Shown: positions 12,523 through 23,500 of the stretch, one piece after another
Layout: every line of letters starts with the position of its first letter
How positions within the stretch are numbered: position 1 is the stretch's first letter
Origin: Harmothoe impar
Lineage: Eukaryota > Annelida > Polychaeta > Phyllodocida > Polynoidae
Direction of reading: 5' to 3'
NCBI GenBank assembly: GCA_947462335.1
Contig: OX381705.1
Coordinates: 34,991,570-35,055,569 of the forward strand
DNA length: 64,000 nt
Made by a program: the position numbers and the translations under genes
Notes under the pieces: generated by a model
Databases searched by the model: none
What the model was told of the DNA's origin: nothing
The model's input: only the letters and a program-made list of their open reading frames with translations

Positions 12523-12639
12523 GCTCCTTAATCGTATCCATCTTGATACCATGCAGTATCCTCTCCACCTCCTTCCCTGTCAAGCTCCTTAATCGTATCC
12601 ATCTTGATACCATGCAGTATCCTCTCCACCTCCTTCCCT
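12518..12639. repeat. 61-bp unit, two perfect tandem copies
   Basis: The unit starting 'gtcaagctccttaatcgtat' occurs at 12518-12578 and again at 12579-12639 with no mismatch that I can see. On the minus strand the unit is open (GKEVERILHGIKMDTIKELD), but 61 is not a multiple of three, so the second copy shifts frame. It may be a duplicated piece of an old exon. Confidence 0.75.
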
Positions 12640-13283
12640 GACCAGTGTACCACTGTAAACTTTTATACAAGGTCGTCTTTTTCACAATATCACAATCTGC
12701 GCCCGTCATTGTGAAAAATCCCATCTATGAGTCGCCAATAGACGTCAACAAGGTGGTATGGCCAGTGTGACGACTTTAGAATGTCACATTGACAAGTAAG
12801 ATTGTAGATATTGGTTCAGCCAAATTGATAACATTACACTCGTCAACACTGACTACTTCTCACTAGAGGGAGTAGTTTAGTTTACATGACTAAATTATGT
12901 GCACCTTCTACGAAATCCGATTTTAAAACTTGACCATAATAATCATGTTAAGGCACATCGGCATACATTTTAGTTTGGCACATAACAAAAATACTAAAGA
13001 ACCCGCATCTTTAATTTGAAATTTTAGAAATAAAAATGAAATAAAAATGTACAGTATGCGAATTATTGGATGTACACGTTGTACATATTAAATAACATAG
13101 GCTACAGAGAAGAGTTCATTACCGGTATCTATAGATATAGCTCCATGTACCAGAGGGCACGGGCACCCTAACGTGACTAGGGTGCACATTTAAATCATAT
13201 TGAGATACAGCACGAGGGCACCAATCAAACATCTAGGAGGAACATATGATACCTGAGGGAGCCAATCGGGTGACGCTATCCAG
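12640..13283. other. no gene recognised
   Basis: Non-coding; nothing beyond AT-rich unique-looking sequence is visible. Confidence 0.35.
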
Positions 13284-13358
13284 GGGGTGTGTGGTGGACA
13301 GAGCTGCATCTATATTTAGGCTGTGGTAGCCGGGGATATGTACACTGCCCGGGTCAAG
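13284..13358 (+). CDS. candidate internal exon
   Basis: The 75-bp segment follows 'gctatccag' and is followed by 'CAAG|gtaaat'. The open frame runs GVWWTELHLYLG...CGSRGYVHCPGQ. It enters with two bases of a split codon and leaves with one, the phase required by the next plus-strand exon at 14240. The acceptor lacks a good pyrimidine tract. It could be the penultimate exon of the gene ending at 14385, or a chance open stretch. Confidence 0.3.
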
Positions 13359-14239
13359 GTAAATTGTACCGTGTTACGTCTATCGGCATCAATACCACTG
13401 ACCATTACATACTGGATATTAGACATACTGTTCTGACCAACGATAGGCTTTATCTGTGTTTTGTCACCGACCAGGCCACTGCTCTGACCAACGAAGGGGT
13501 GTGAGATATTAATTTCCATTACTAAAATTGAGACGTGCTTCAATGCACCAATCTTGTTTCCTCGTGTCAATGCCAACGTATATTAGTGCCATCGGTACTT
13601 CACACGTATCATAGAAAGCATAGTATCAATTAATATCCAGAACAAAAACCTGGTCAAATGATAACATGAGCGCCCATGGCACACGTGATTTAATTGACCT
13701 CCAGAGAATGCATTTTTCATTGCAGCAAGTGTCAGAAGCATACTGTAGGTTGAGGTTGGTTAGTCAGCTGATGTCACCTACTCTGCTATATCATACATAC
13801 TCTAGTTCCCTTATCAACGTGTTGAGTAGAGCGAGAAGGCCAGATTAACCAGTTATCACCCCTTAATCTCCTGCTATCTTTGCCCTGGAGGAATACCCGA
13901 TAGGAGGCAGTGATAGCTTAAATGTGTTGGTTCTGGTAAGGAGTGTGTTGGGGGGGGGGTCAACTGTAGTTTCATTATGTGATTTATCGATGTCAATGAT
14001 AATATTATGCCTCATGTCATATATACGGTCCACGATGTTGTCAATACGCCCTCCAGAGGTGGCCATTGCACGTGCAAAGCTTGTTGATTGTTGTAAGAGG
14101 TTCCCAGAGTTTTCCCCTCTATTTCAGTTTATTTCAATCTCGATTTCCTGAGCCATTTTACATATTTGAGAGAAAAGAAAGGTATGCATCAATTGGACAA
14201 AGTCATATGCATCCCTGTATACTCTCCTTTTCTTTCAAG

Positions 14240-14385
14240 CATGTGAAATTGCTGAGAGAAATAACAAGATTGAAAAGTACTTGACAAAGAGAGGAGAACG
14301 TTGTGGACCAGGTACAAAGAGGGGCGAGCTGCGAGAGCTGATACGTGAACGAGGCCGCGTGAACTGCAACCTCTGGAAGGTGTAG
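14240..14385 (+). CDS. terminal exon of an unidentified plus-strand gene
   Basis: A very strong acceptor ('ctctccttttctttcaag') precedes a frame of 47 residues ending in TAG at 14383-14385. The frame is highly charged: CEIAERNNKIEKYLTKRGER at its start, then a Lys/Arg/Glu-rich stretch with RGELRELIRERG, ending CNLWKV. Codon choice is coding-like and no other frame is open. The exon enters in phase 1. I do not recognise the family. Its stop lies 21 bp from the poly(A) signal of the convergent minus-strand SVWC-ShK gene, so the two transcripts must overlap at their 3' ends or end almost back to back. Confidence 0.65.
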
Positions 14386-14405
14386 AACATGCATTTTATA
14401 TATTT

Positions 14406-14411
14406 TTTATT
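14406..14411 (-). promoter_or_regulatory. poly(A) signal of the SVWC-ShK gene
   Basis: On the minus strand AATAAA lies about 160 bp downstream of the TGA at 14567-14569, a normal distance for a short 3' UTR. Confidence 0.6.
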
Positions 14412-14566
14412 TCTTGAATGTTATTATATGCACAGCACATCTGATATTGGTTATAATCAATTTCTGTGGGGAGTTTAAAGCACAGTCCAGTCCTGTTGCT
14501 CGGTGGATATGCAATAGTGGGCGCTGTACCGGGGCAATGTAGGCGCTGCTGTGATAGGCAGGCATC

Positions 14567-14579
14567 TCAAGTACAAAGT
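14567..14579 (-). CDS. SVWC-ShK gene, exon 5 (last 13 coding bases and 3' UTR)
   Basis: A strong acceptor ('tcttatttcttttcag') is followed by A CTT TGT ACT TGA. Joined in phase to exon 4 this gives Q-L-C-T-stop, which completes the C-x3-C-x2-C end of the ShK fold. The phase fit and the exact cysteine position are the evidence; the exon is far too short to find by coding content. The 3' UTR runs on to the AATAAA at 14406-14411. Confidence 0.75.
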
Positions 14580-17500
14580 CTGAAAAGAAATAAGAACAAA
14601 ATGTGTATAGATAAAAACGTTTCAACATTGTTTTAAACTATATATCATTTGAGGATTCAGCATGCGTTAGATGGGATATTATTTTGTTTTATACATATAC
14701 ATGATTGTCCTTAATACCACAGGGATGGTGACTGTACCTACCCAATTAACAGAAATGTTATTTTACGCCAAAATAACGTTTTTAACGTTACACATATGTA
14801 TAACGTTTGTCCATAATAAGGAGCCATAGAATGTTCTGAAACGTTGTCTTTTTTTGTTTTCTGGATTTATATTGCATAATGCCTCTACCCCATGGGTGTG
14901 TATATGGGGGGGGGGGGGGGGCTCCCCATGCATGTGAAATGTCGATTTAAAAAAACGGCCATGTCGCATGTCGGTGTAGGCTGATAATGCCCATGTCCCA
15001 CGTCGATTTTAAGAATTGTCCATGTTACATGTCACTAACTGTTCAAGCCTCATGTCGCATGTTGTAGAATGAATCGGGTAGAAATAACTAACTGTAGGTC
15101 TAGTGGTCGGATACATAATGTTGTAATGCTAAATGTATACACTCATAAGACACAGAGTGCTATTGACGAGTTCATGGATAACTGACCTTACGGATGCTAA
15201 CTCTGACCTTACACACGCTAATTATGACCTCATGGATGCTAAACTCTGACCTCATGGATGTTAATTATGAATTTTGAATATATAATAGTATGACCTCCTG
15301 AGTGCATGCTGCATGACTGAAACTGGTTATAAATGATCTGCTCGTTGCTGTTCTAGTACTTTTCTAGTCGAGTATTACGGGCAGTAAGGAGGACCCGTTT
15401 TTATATTGCATTGTGCATTGACTTTATGAATACAGCCATCATGAATGGCCTGCTGGGTACCATTATTTGAATGACATTTCCTTCATGTGACAATCTTAAT
15501 TTACCTGGATGTCTATCCCTAATTGTATCCATCTATCCAATGCTCCATCTATCTATCTGTCTATCTATCAATCTATTAATATGTCTATCTCTACCTATCT
15601 ATCTACATAATATTGTATGCATACATACATACACTATAGATTGAGTGGTGTTGGGGTTAGGTAACACAATGCTCCACTCGCTGTTCAGATTCAATAAGTT
15701 GCCGAACTGCATTAGCCTCGGGGTGAGCACGACCAAGAACTGTGGCGTTTTTTTCACAGGACCATCTCGGCTTTCACGGTACTTCATTGGCCGGGGTCAC
15801 GGCGGTCCCTCAGAAGCTAATCATCACCCGGTGATGCGCCATTTACAGATGTAATTGATTTTAAATGACAAAACACACAAAAGTAGATCGGGTTGAGCGT
15901 CTCTGGCCGTCTCTGGATGTGCCTGCCGCGCCCCCTGGAGTGTCATGCACGCAGCTCTGTGATGGACACTTGGGGAGACAGTAGTCTGCCCACCTGCTCA
16001 CCATGTGAGCACGGGGGTGCGGGAGTGTGGGGTTAATAAGGGATCAGTCGGCGACATGCTGGAGGACAGCAGTGCACTGTCTTCTCACCGTCTCCAGGGG
16101 CGCGTCGGGTTAACGCAGGCAACACGTACCCCCTAACACTAAAGCAGGGGGATTACAGAGCCGACTATAATCGACTACATATGTAACAATAACATAGTAC
16201 CAGACCTTTCTCTTCTTTATGAGATGTCTATGGTATTCAATACTCCGATAAGGACACGGTGCGTTGCTTACCCGGTATAATAATACATGTATACCTGAAT
16301 ACTGTCAATACTGGCCATACTTTTTACACATTCATCTATTTGAATCCCTTATACAAATACACCCATGGACTGCCATGAACTTAATTAACAGTCAACTGCT
16401 GTATTAAATTACTGTCCAATCAAAAATGTGTTAAAGTTAAAGCCTTATTTATATAATGTTTATCTCACATGTTTAGACATAGAAGCCAAAAGTGATGTAA
16501 CGCTTTAAAAACATGTTTGCGTGTACCATGCTTATTTCTAGAGTTTAATCATGTCTACGCTATTCTTGTATGTAATTCTAAACGCGCGTGCATACCCAGT
16601 GTGCTCATACCTCAGTTACAAGTTGCATTGTCATTGACAACTACATTGGTTTCGTTGATTAATGTTGATCGCCCATTTGGAATTGGATTCAACGTGGACC
16701 TGTGTCCATGGCATTGGCCGGGCCTTCAAACATTACAACCTAATGAAATCACATGTTGCCTCCGGTAGGTTCTCATCTCGCCCACGCGTACATGGCTGAC
16801 TCACTTTAACTGTATACTCGCCTTACTCATGGTAAACATATAAACATATTACAGCGTTCAGTAACATGTAGACAATTTTCTCTTTTTTCGCAGTTTCGCA
16901 CCAACTTTATATGTTTATTTATTTATTTATTTATTTATTTATTCTTTCATTTCCTCTTCAATGAATTAGCACTCCATCTCACACACACACCACACGGACA
17001 CGCAGACACACGCACACTCAACGTCAAACATTTCTTGAATTTATGCTATGTATAGTTTTTTCTTCCAGTTTTGCTAACATACAAGTTTTTGTTGGAGAAG
17101 TGACGTGCGCACTATGTGGGGTGCCGGGGGATAGGTGGCAGGCCGACCCCTGTCAACACGCGCCCCCTGGTGGCACTGACACGTCACGGACGCCGCTGAT
17201 ACGTCTCAGCACGTCACACCAACACGTGGTCCCTTATGTGTGTGTATTTTTTGGTGTATCATGTATGTACTGATAGATCATAATTCACGCCTTTATAGAA
17301 AGTTCTGTAGTTGATATCATCATAAAGCTATGTGACATGGCCAATCTGCTACCTGTGTTCGCAATCTCTGTGTGCTTTATTGAATAAAGAAAACGCACGT
17401 CTGTGTTTCGTGGTCTGTTCATAAGTTCCCCTGTAAGACCAACCATAGTCCATACACATTGTATGAGACCTTCAGTAATCCTGCTATTCTCTCCTTAATT

Positions 17501-20500
17501 GGTGACTGACAATGCAGATACCCTAGTAGATAAGCATTTGGGTTGAAGCAAGTTTATAGGCCGAGACTTGTAAAGTTAACACCAACGTTGGGAACATATG
17601 GACCACTTGTTGCTGAGAGGGTAGAAAACAAGGAGTGGCTGTACCGCGCCGAGTCGGCTACATGAAAAAAGTGGGACCTGCAGAGGCTTGGAGGGCCGCT
17701 ATGGGGCAAACCTGCACAGACGCATTCCGTGTGTTTTATCATTATAAAGAACCCAACATAATAAGAATGCGATTTTGTTGGTGGTCTTAAATAGAGTTAG
17801 TCGCACATCTTGGCAGATTTACCCCGCTAAGACACACTTATATCAGATTGTATGGAAAAGTAGTATTTAAGCCCCCTTTAGTTCTGATTTTGGGGCCCAG
17901 CCCCCTTTACCCCCACTTTTCCCTATGCCATACTATGCGGGAGAGGTAAGGATTGAAAATTGTGTGTATCACATTATAGGTCTTTGGGGGGGGGGGGGGG
18001 GGCACACAATATTCAGGCCCCCCTCCTTAGTGATTCAGCCCCCCCCCCCTTTTCCTACGCCACTGAGGCATATAAATGTGAAACCATGGGGTATGTCGCT
18101 GTTAAAACACTTGCGCCTGTGTGATCTAACTGCATGTATGCAATGTCCCAATAAATTGGGGATGATTAATAATGGAATTGATTGCCTGAGTACAATACTA
18201 AGGGAGTGTTCATTTATTAGTTACATGGGGGGGTGGTGGGTTTGGGGGGGGCGTAAAAATGTCTGACCCCTCTTGAGGGGGGGGGGCGTAAAAAAAGCAA
18301 AAAAGCCCGCGCGTTACTAAAGTTCAAAAGGGGGTGGGCGAAAAATTTTCGGCGCCTTCGGCGAGGGGGCCGCAAAACGTTCCACGCGCTCTCTCTCAAG
18401 GGGGGGGGTAGACGTTTTTCGCCCCTCCGCGCGAAATCTCATCACCCACCCCCCCCCCCCCTGTAATTAATAAATGAACACTCCCTAAAATGAGCGGGAC
18501 TGCAATTGCCTCGTGCTGTAATTACCACGGCCATGTCCAATTGCCCGTCACCAAATTTCCTGACACGAAGTGGAAGCCGGATAACGTAAGGTCAATGATA
18601 GGCCTAATGAACCCATGTGACCGGAAGTAGTTCATCCCTGTCGCTAGGTGCGCGTGCGCGAAACAGGAGCCGGATGCGTTCCTTGTTATGCAGCAGACGA
18701 CATTCGCATTCCAAGACGCCTCAGGTTTCCCGCCACTCTGCAGATAGGGCGGTGGTAAGTTACTCTTGGCCTGGGGCAGTAGCTGCATGGTGTAGATTTT
18801 TGCTGAGTGGCAGAGCCACGCCCTCCATCCCCTACTCTATCCCTGTCTGATGGCACTATAATGGGGACGGGTGGCACTGGTGCACTGGGCAAACGTACGG
18901 ATAGTGTTGAGTCGGAGACATGTAACCCCGACTGGTTCACAGAGGACCCCCTCCCTCACACCTCTTATTGGGTAAGGATCAGACTGTGCCGATTGTACAA
19001 CAGGACCCCACCCTTTTTGTACCTTTTTTTGCTTTGGGCGGTCGTGAGTTAATCCCTGTATGAAATCATGAGACCAGGTGCCCTGCTCAGGTGCCCTGCA
19101 TGCAATCGATGAGATACATATTTGATGCAATAGAGCCGGCAATAAATAGCATGGCTGCATGTGTTTAGTAGGCATTTAAATACCACACACACGTAATGAG
19201 GCACGGATGTATTTGAGGAACAATAGAACCACAGCTTGGCTAGACATGGCCCCTGCAGACCCTATACTCCTAGAACTTGATGGTGGGAGAAACAACAAAG
19301 CAGAGATCATCAAACAAGTGGGTATCGAGCCCAAGGTGCAATAATTGAGCAAGTTGTATACATGTGTATCGTCAAACAAGAGTTGCCAGTCATATACACG
19401 TACTAAGGTCCTACGCTTTCCAAACTACCATCCATGTCCGCTCTGTCCTAGGAAAAGGTACCATGTCTGCCCTGTCCTGCCCTACCTTTGGAATTTGTTA
19501 GGTAGCTACTTGGGTTACCATAACTAGTAATTAGAAGAACGCCTGGAGTAGAGTTGACGATGGAGTTTATTGCATATAAGTGCTATTGAGGGTGGTACAC
19601 CGAAGAACCCTCAACAGGCACGTCCGGTAGATATTATGTATGTCTATAGAGTGCTGATCTCGCTGGTCGGCAGGTAAGATATACCTGCCTCACAGCGATG
19701 TCGTCATACCTTGCCTGGATGGCGACATGGTGTCCCGGGGCGCGATCCCAACCCACCCTCCCACCCAGGGTGCAGGGTGCATCCAGGGGGGGGGGGGGGG
19801 GGGGAGCGCACGAGTCGCCCAGACACCAGCACCCTCCAGGTGTGTGGCAATCCCCACACCTAGGGGCGAAGCTCCAGGTGTATGAGGATTGCCCCACCAA
19901 GGGTCACTGAGTGCACCGCGAGGGCCTCACAGTGCATTATTGTGAAATGTAAGGTTTCAGCGCGTCCACCAGCACCCTGACACATCCCCACACACCCACT
20001 CAGCTCCTGGTGAGTGTATCACAGTACATGGGTGTGATATGAACCTGTAGATAAGGGAAGGTGTGTGGTGGACAACTGAAACCACCATCACTTGAGATGG
20101 TTCTTGGTCTAGTCGGGTGGCGACGGCAGTGTGTGGTCAGCAACTCGTATTGGCCCATTGGGTCTTTAATTTTTGAATTTTGATAGTAGGTCTTTAAAAT
20201 TCTGGTACCGGTACCTAGAGGCGTTTAGAACTTGCCGTAGGCTTGAATTTGTTTAGTTGAGATTTTCTAAATTTGAAAGGTCTTAAAATTTTAAGTGAAC
20301 AATTAATTCAAGTTAAGGCAGAGTTTGGGAAGTCCCATGTTGATATTTTTGGGCAAGAGTTGTAGTATTTGACAGACTGTCGACGCCAGGGTTTTGTTAA
20401 TTCATGATAAAAAAATATGTAGGTTGCTTAACACAAGAAATGGTATAAGCATTGAGTTAATGGTTTGACTTTGTTTGCTGTGTAGGTCTTGACATAAGGA

Positions 20501-23500
20501 CCAGTAAAAATAATTATTTCGTGCACACGAAATTCACCAGGTGGCTGGTGATAAGTTTTGGTATGTATAAACCGAGAACTCTAATCATAATTCCAGAGGC
20601 CTCTCTAAGCTAATTAAAATGTCCGTGCGCGAGCATGGATTGAGACCTTTAGGTCTTTTAAGTCTTGAGGCGTGGCTACTGGCAAAACAAATGCAAACCG
20701 TATGAATAAACATAGATATAACAATTTGAGCCCTGACCCTTCTGGCCTTTAGTTTTTGAAGGCGCTGACCTGGTCACCTTACCGGTAGTTTTTATAAAGG
20801 CAATTGTAACTAAAGAGTGACCGGGTATTTTAAATCTTAATTTTTCTTTTTGGAAAATGGTCAAAAGGTGTTTGAAAAATGGTCTCTAGCGCGGGCCAAT
20901 TGTCAGTGGGCTCAAATAGGCACTTCCAGTGCAAGGCATCAAAGCTGTAAACCAGGCATGGGAGCCGGGTGGGTAGCATCCGGGTGCCATGACATGGGTA
21001 CAAGCTTCACCAAAAAGGTGATAGTTGGGCGCCTCGTCGGGGTCGCCGAATGATATAAAATACTCATGGTAATAAAAATGAAATATGTTGAGATATGTAG
21101 CTAACTTGACACAAAGGTGTTCACAAGTAATCTAGACTAGGGGGTATACACGAATGTGGCTTCCGGGAGGAGTAGCCAAAATACTGAGATATGACCTTTG
21201 TGGGCGACATGGGTCTTATATTCCTGAGTATCTATCCTGTTTTAATCAGGATCAGCCCAATATCAAATCAGTTCACGTAAAAAGGTATTACCACTTGGTA
21301 AATATGATGATCATAAAGGCATGCATCGGTTGATTTTGTTTTTGGGTCGTCCTGGGCAGAGACGGGTGGTTTAGCTCGTCTCTGCTCAGGAGGGTTTAAA
21401 ATCTATAAAGCATTAAAATAAAAACATGGTTTGAGGTTCTCTGTCACGTCCAAGGGAATACATAAGTATGGGTAGAGAAGAGAGACCTTTAAATGAAGCT
21501 TTTTAAATAAAGAAAAATAATAAACACAATATCTAAGTAGTGTAGGTAACCCTGTAGTCATGTTTCGGGCGCAGAAAGTGCCCTCTACATAGAGCTGTGG
21601 CTTATAGTCCTGCAGTATCAATTGGCTGGAATGGTGCCGATGTAGGCTGTCGCAGTCAATAAGGCTTGCAGCGTCTGATAAGTCTTTTTATAAGAAAATC
21701 ACACAATGTAGTTTTAAATGTATCCAGTTCTGTAACTTGGGTATAATAGTTAGACAATAGGTCTCAGTTCCAGTGGGAAATCCTGGCCGCCCAGCGGGGC
21801 TTGTGGCTGGGTTCACTGTTCATGTAGGCTATATGGGCCTATGCATATAAAAATTAAGTTAAAAGAAAATCAAGGTTAAAAACAGTGCATGAGGCATCAT
21901 AGCGTCAGGGTGGAGGTAGTCGTCCTCCAGTAACCCTGCTTCGGCTGTGGATGGGTGCCCAGGACCAGCCTCTATAGGGGCTTCCATCCTCACTTAGTAT
22001 TTTACCCAATGCCATAAAAAACAAGCAAAAACAAACACACATAACACAAACATGTGGCAAGGGTAGATAGTGGGTGATGCCGGGAGGTGTGACCCATGAC
22101 CTTTAGTCATAGTTGGGGTCGTCATCAATGTATAGCTGCGCAGATAGATCTAGGGGTTCAGGGGATGAGGCGCTCAGCGAAGGGGTGTTGTCTGGGTCCA
22201 TAGCCCCAGTGGCTGTCTCGTTTGTGCGGGCGTTGGGGGAAGAGGATTGGTTCCAATCCTCGATAGGTGAGTCATTTGAATAGTCTGTGTTAAAGAGGGC
22301 CTCATTGCATATGAAACATGCTTTGCGGCGATACTGACGTCTGTTCTCTTCCATTGTCAGGTTCCTGTCGTAGGGGCTATAAGCTCTGCCGCGCGACTGT
22401 GCATCACGATCCGCGGCGTATAAAATCTCTATTGGGTCCGAGCTTGGGGGGCTGCCCGGACCAGGGGATTGAGTGTGCACCCATTCCCTCCAGTTGGCCC
22501 TCTCGCGTTCTGCGTGGGTCCAAGTGGGGGCGGTGTACATATCATAACGGTAGGGTTGCCTGAAGTATCTTAGGCTGTATTGGTGGGTCCATGGTTGGAA
22601 ATCGTTTCCTGCCACGTCTAGCATGTCAGGATCCAATTCTTCGCTCGATCGGCCTCGTGGTGGCGCCCTACGGGCCGGAAGCAGGTCGTCGTCGCTTCCG
22701 GAATTGTAGGGGGAGATGGAGGGGCTAATTTGTCTTCTTTGGGCCGCAGGTGATAGGTCAGAGTCCGGCGTGGATACGCCATCGTCTGATAGGGCCTCGA
22801 AGGGGGCGTCGCCTGTTGTGATGTCATATGCGGTGCTTCGTCTAGGAGACCTGTTTAGCCTCCTAGGTCTGGGTGCTGGGCCGTAATGTGATCGCCTTCT
22901 CCCTTCCGCCAGGGGGTGTACCCAAAACGTTCTCTCATCTCCATGGGTTACTCCCTGGTGGGAGTCTGGATGTCCCCTGTTGTTAAGGATAAGTAGAGGA
23001 CACTTTTATTAGAGGAGAATTGAATGTGACAGGCTATTGGTCATTTCAAGGTGCAACACGGATAAGTCTCCTTAATATCAATACACAGTTCATGGCAATC
23101 AGGTGAGGTCAGTGCGGTAGGTAAACCTTGAATGGGGTGTTGAGAAAATTCCATTCCTCCAAAGAAAAGGGTGGTGGAATGAGAAAGGCGTATGGTGGGC
23201 AACCGCCCTGTCAAGGGGCGAACCATTAGAGGAGTTTGTTGTAAATTTCTAATGCAGTTTGTGATAAATTGTTCAAACTTGTGGGAAAAATAAGGAGAAA
23301 TGGGGGGGGGGGGGTGAGTAGGGGATCTGGGATCAATGTTGTGTTTTTTTTTTGTGTTTTTTTTTATATAGTATGTCCCTCCATGGCAGCGCTTACACCT
23401 CATAGCCAACGTCTATATAATGGTGTCTGTGTGTTTTGGTTAATTTGGGTTTTGATAAGTCTAAAAAGTGCAAAAACTGTGAAGTTTTGGCTTAAATGGT

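Noticed and set aside
13863..14066. Minus-strand frame with GGRIDNIVDRIYDMRHN, coding-like in part
   Set aside because: It runs through a C-run, has no convincing acceptor or donor in phase, and the plus strand is also open. Left uncalled.
15645..15854. Plus-strand frame in a GC-rich patch
   Set aside because: No acceptor or donor in phase and both strands are open; cannot be told from chance.
17043..17273. Plus-strand frame after a strong acceptor, with CALCG
   Set aside because: No donor in the phase needed for a neighbouring exon, and it runs to a stop through low-complexity sequence.
20850..21053. Plus-strand (antisense) gene in the retroelement
   Set aside because: The minus strand is at least as coding-like here and no start or splice context supports an antisense gene.
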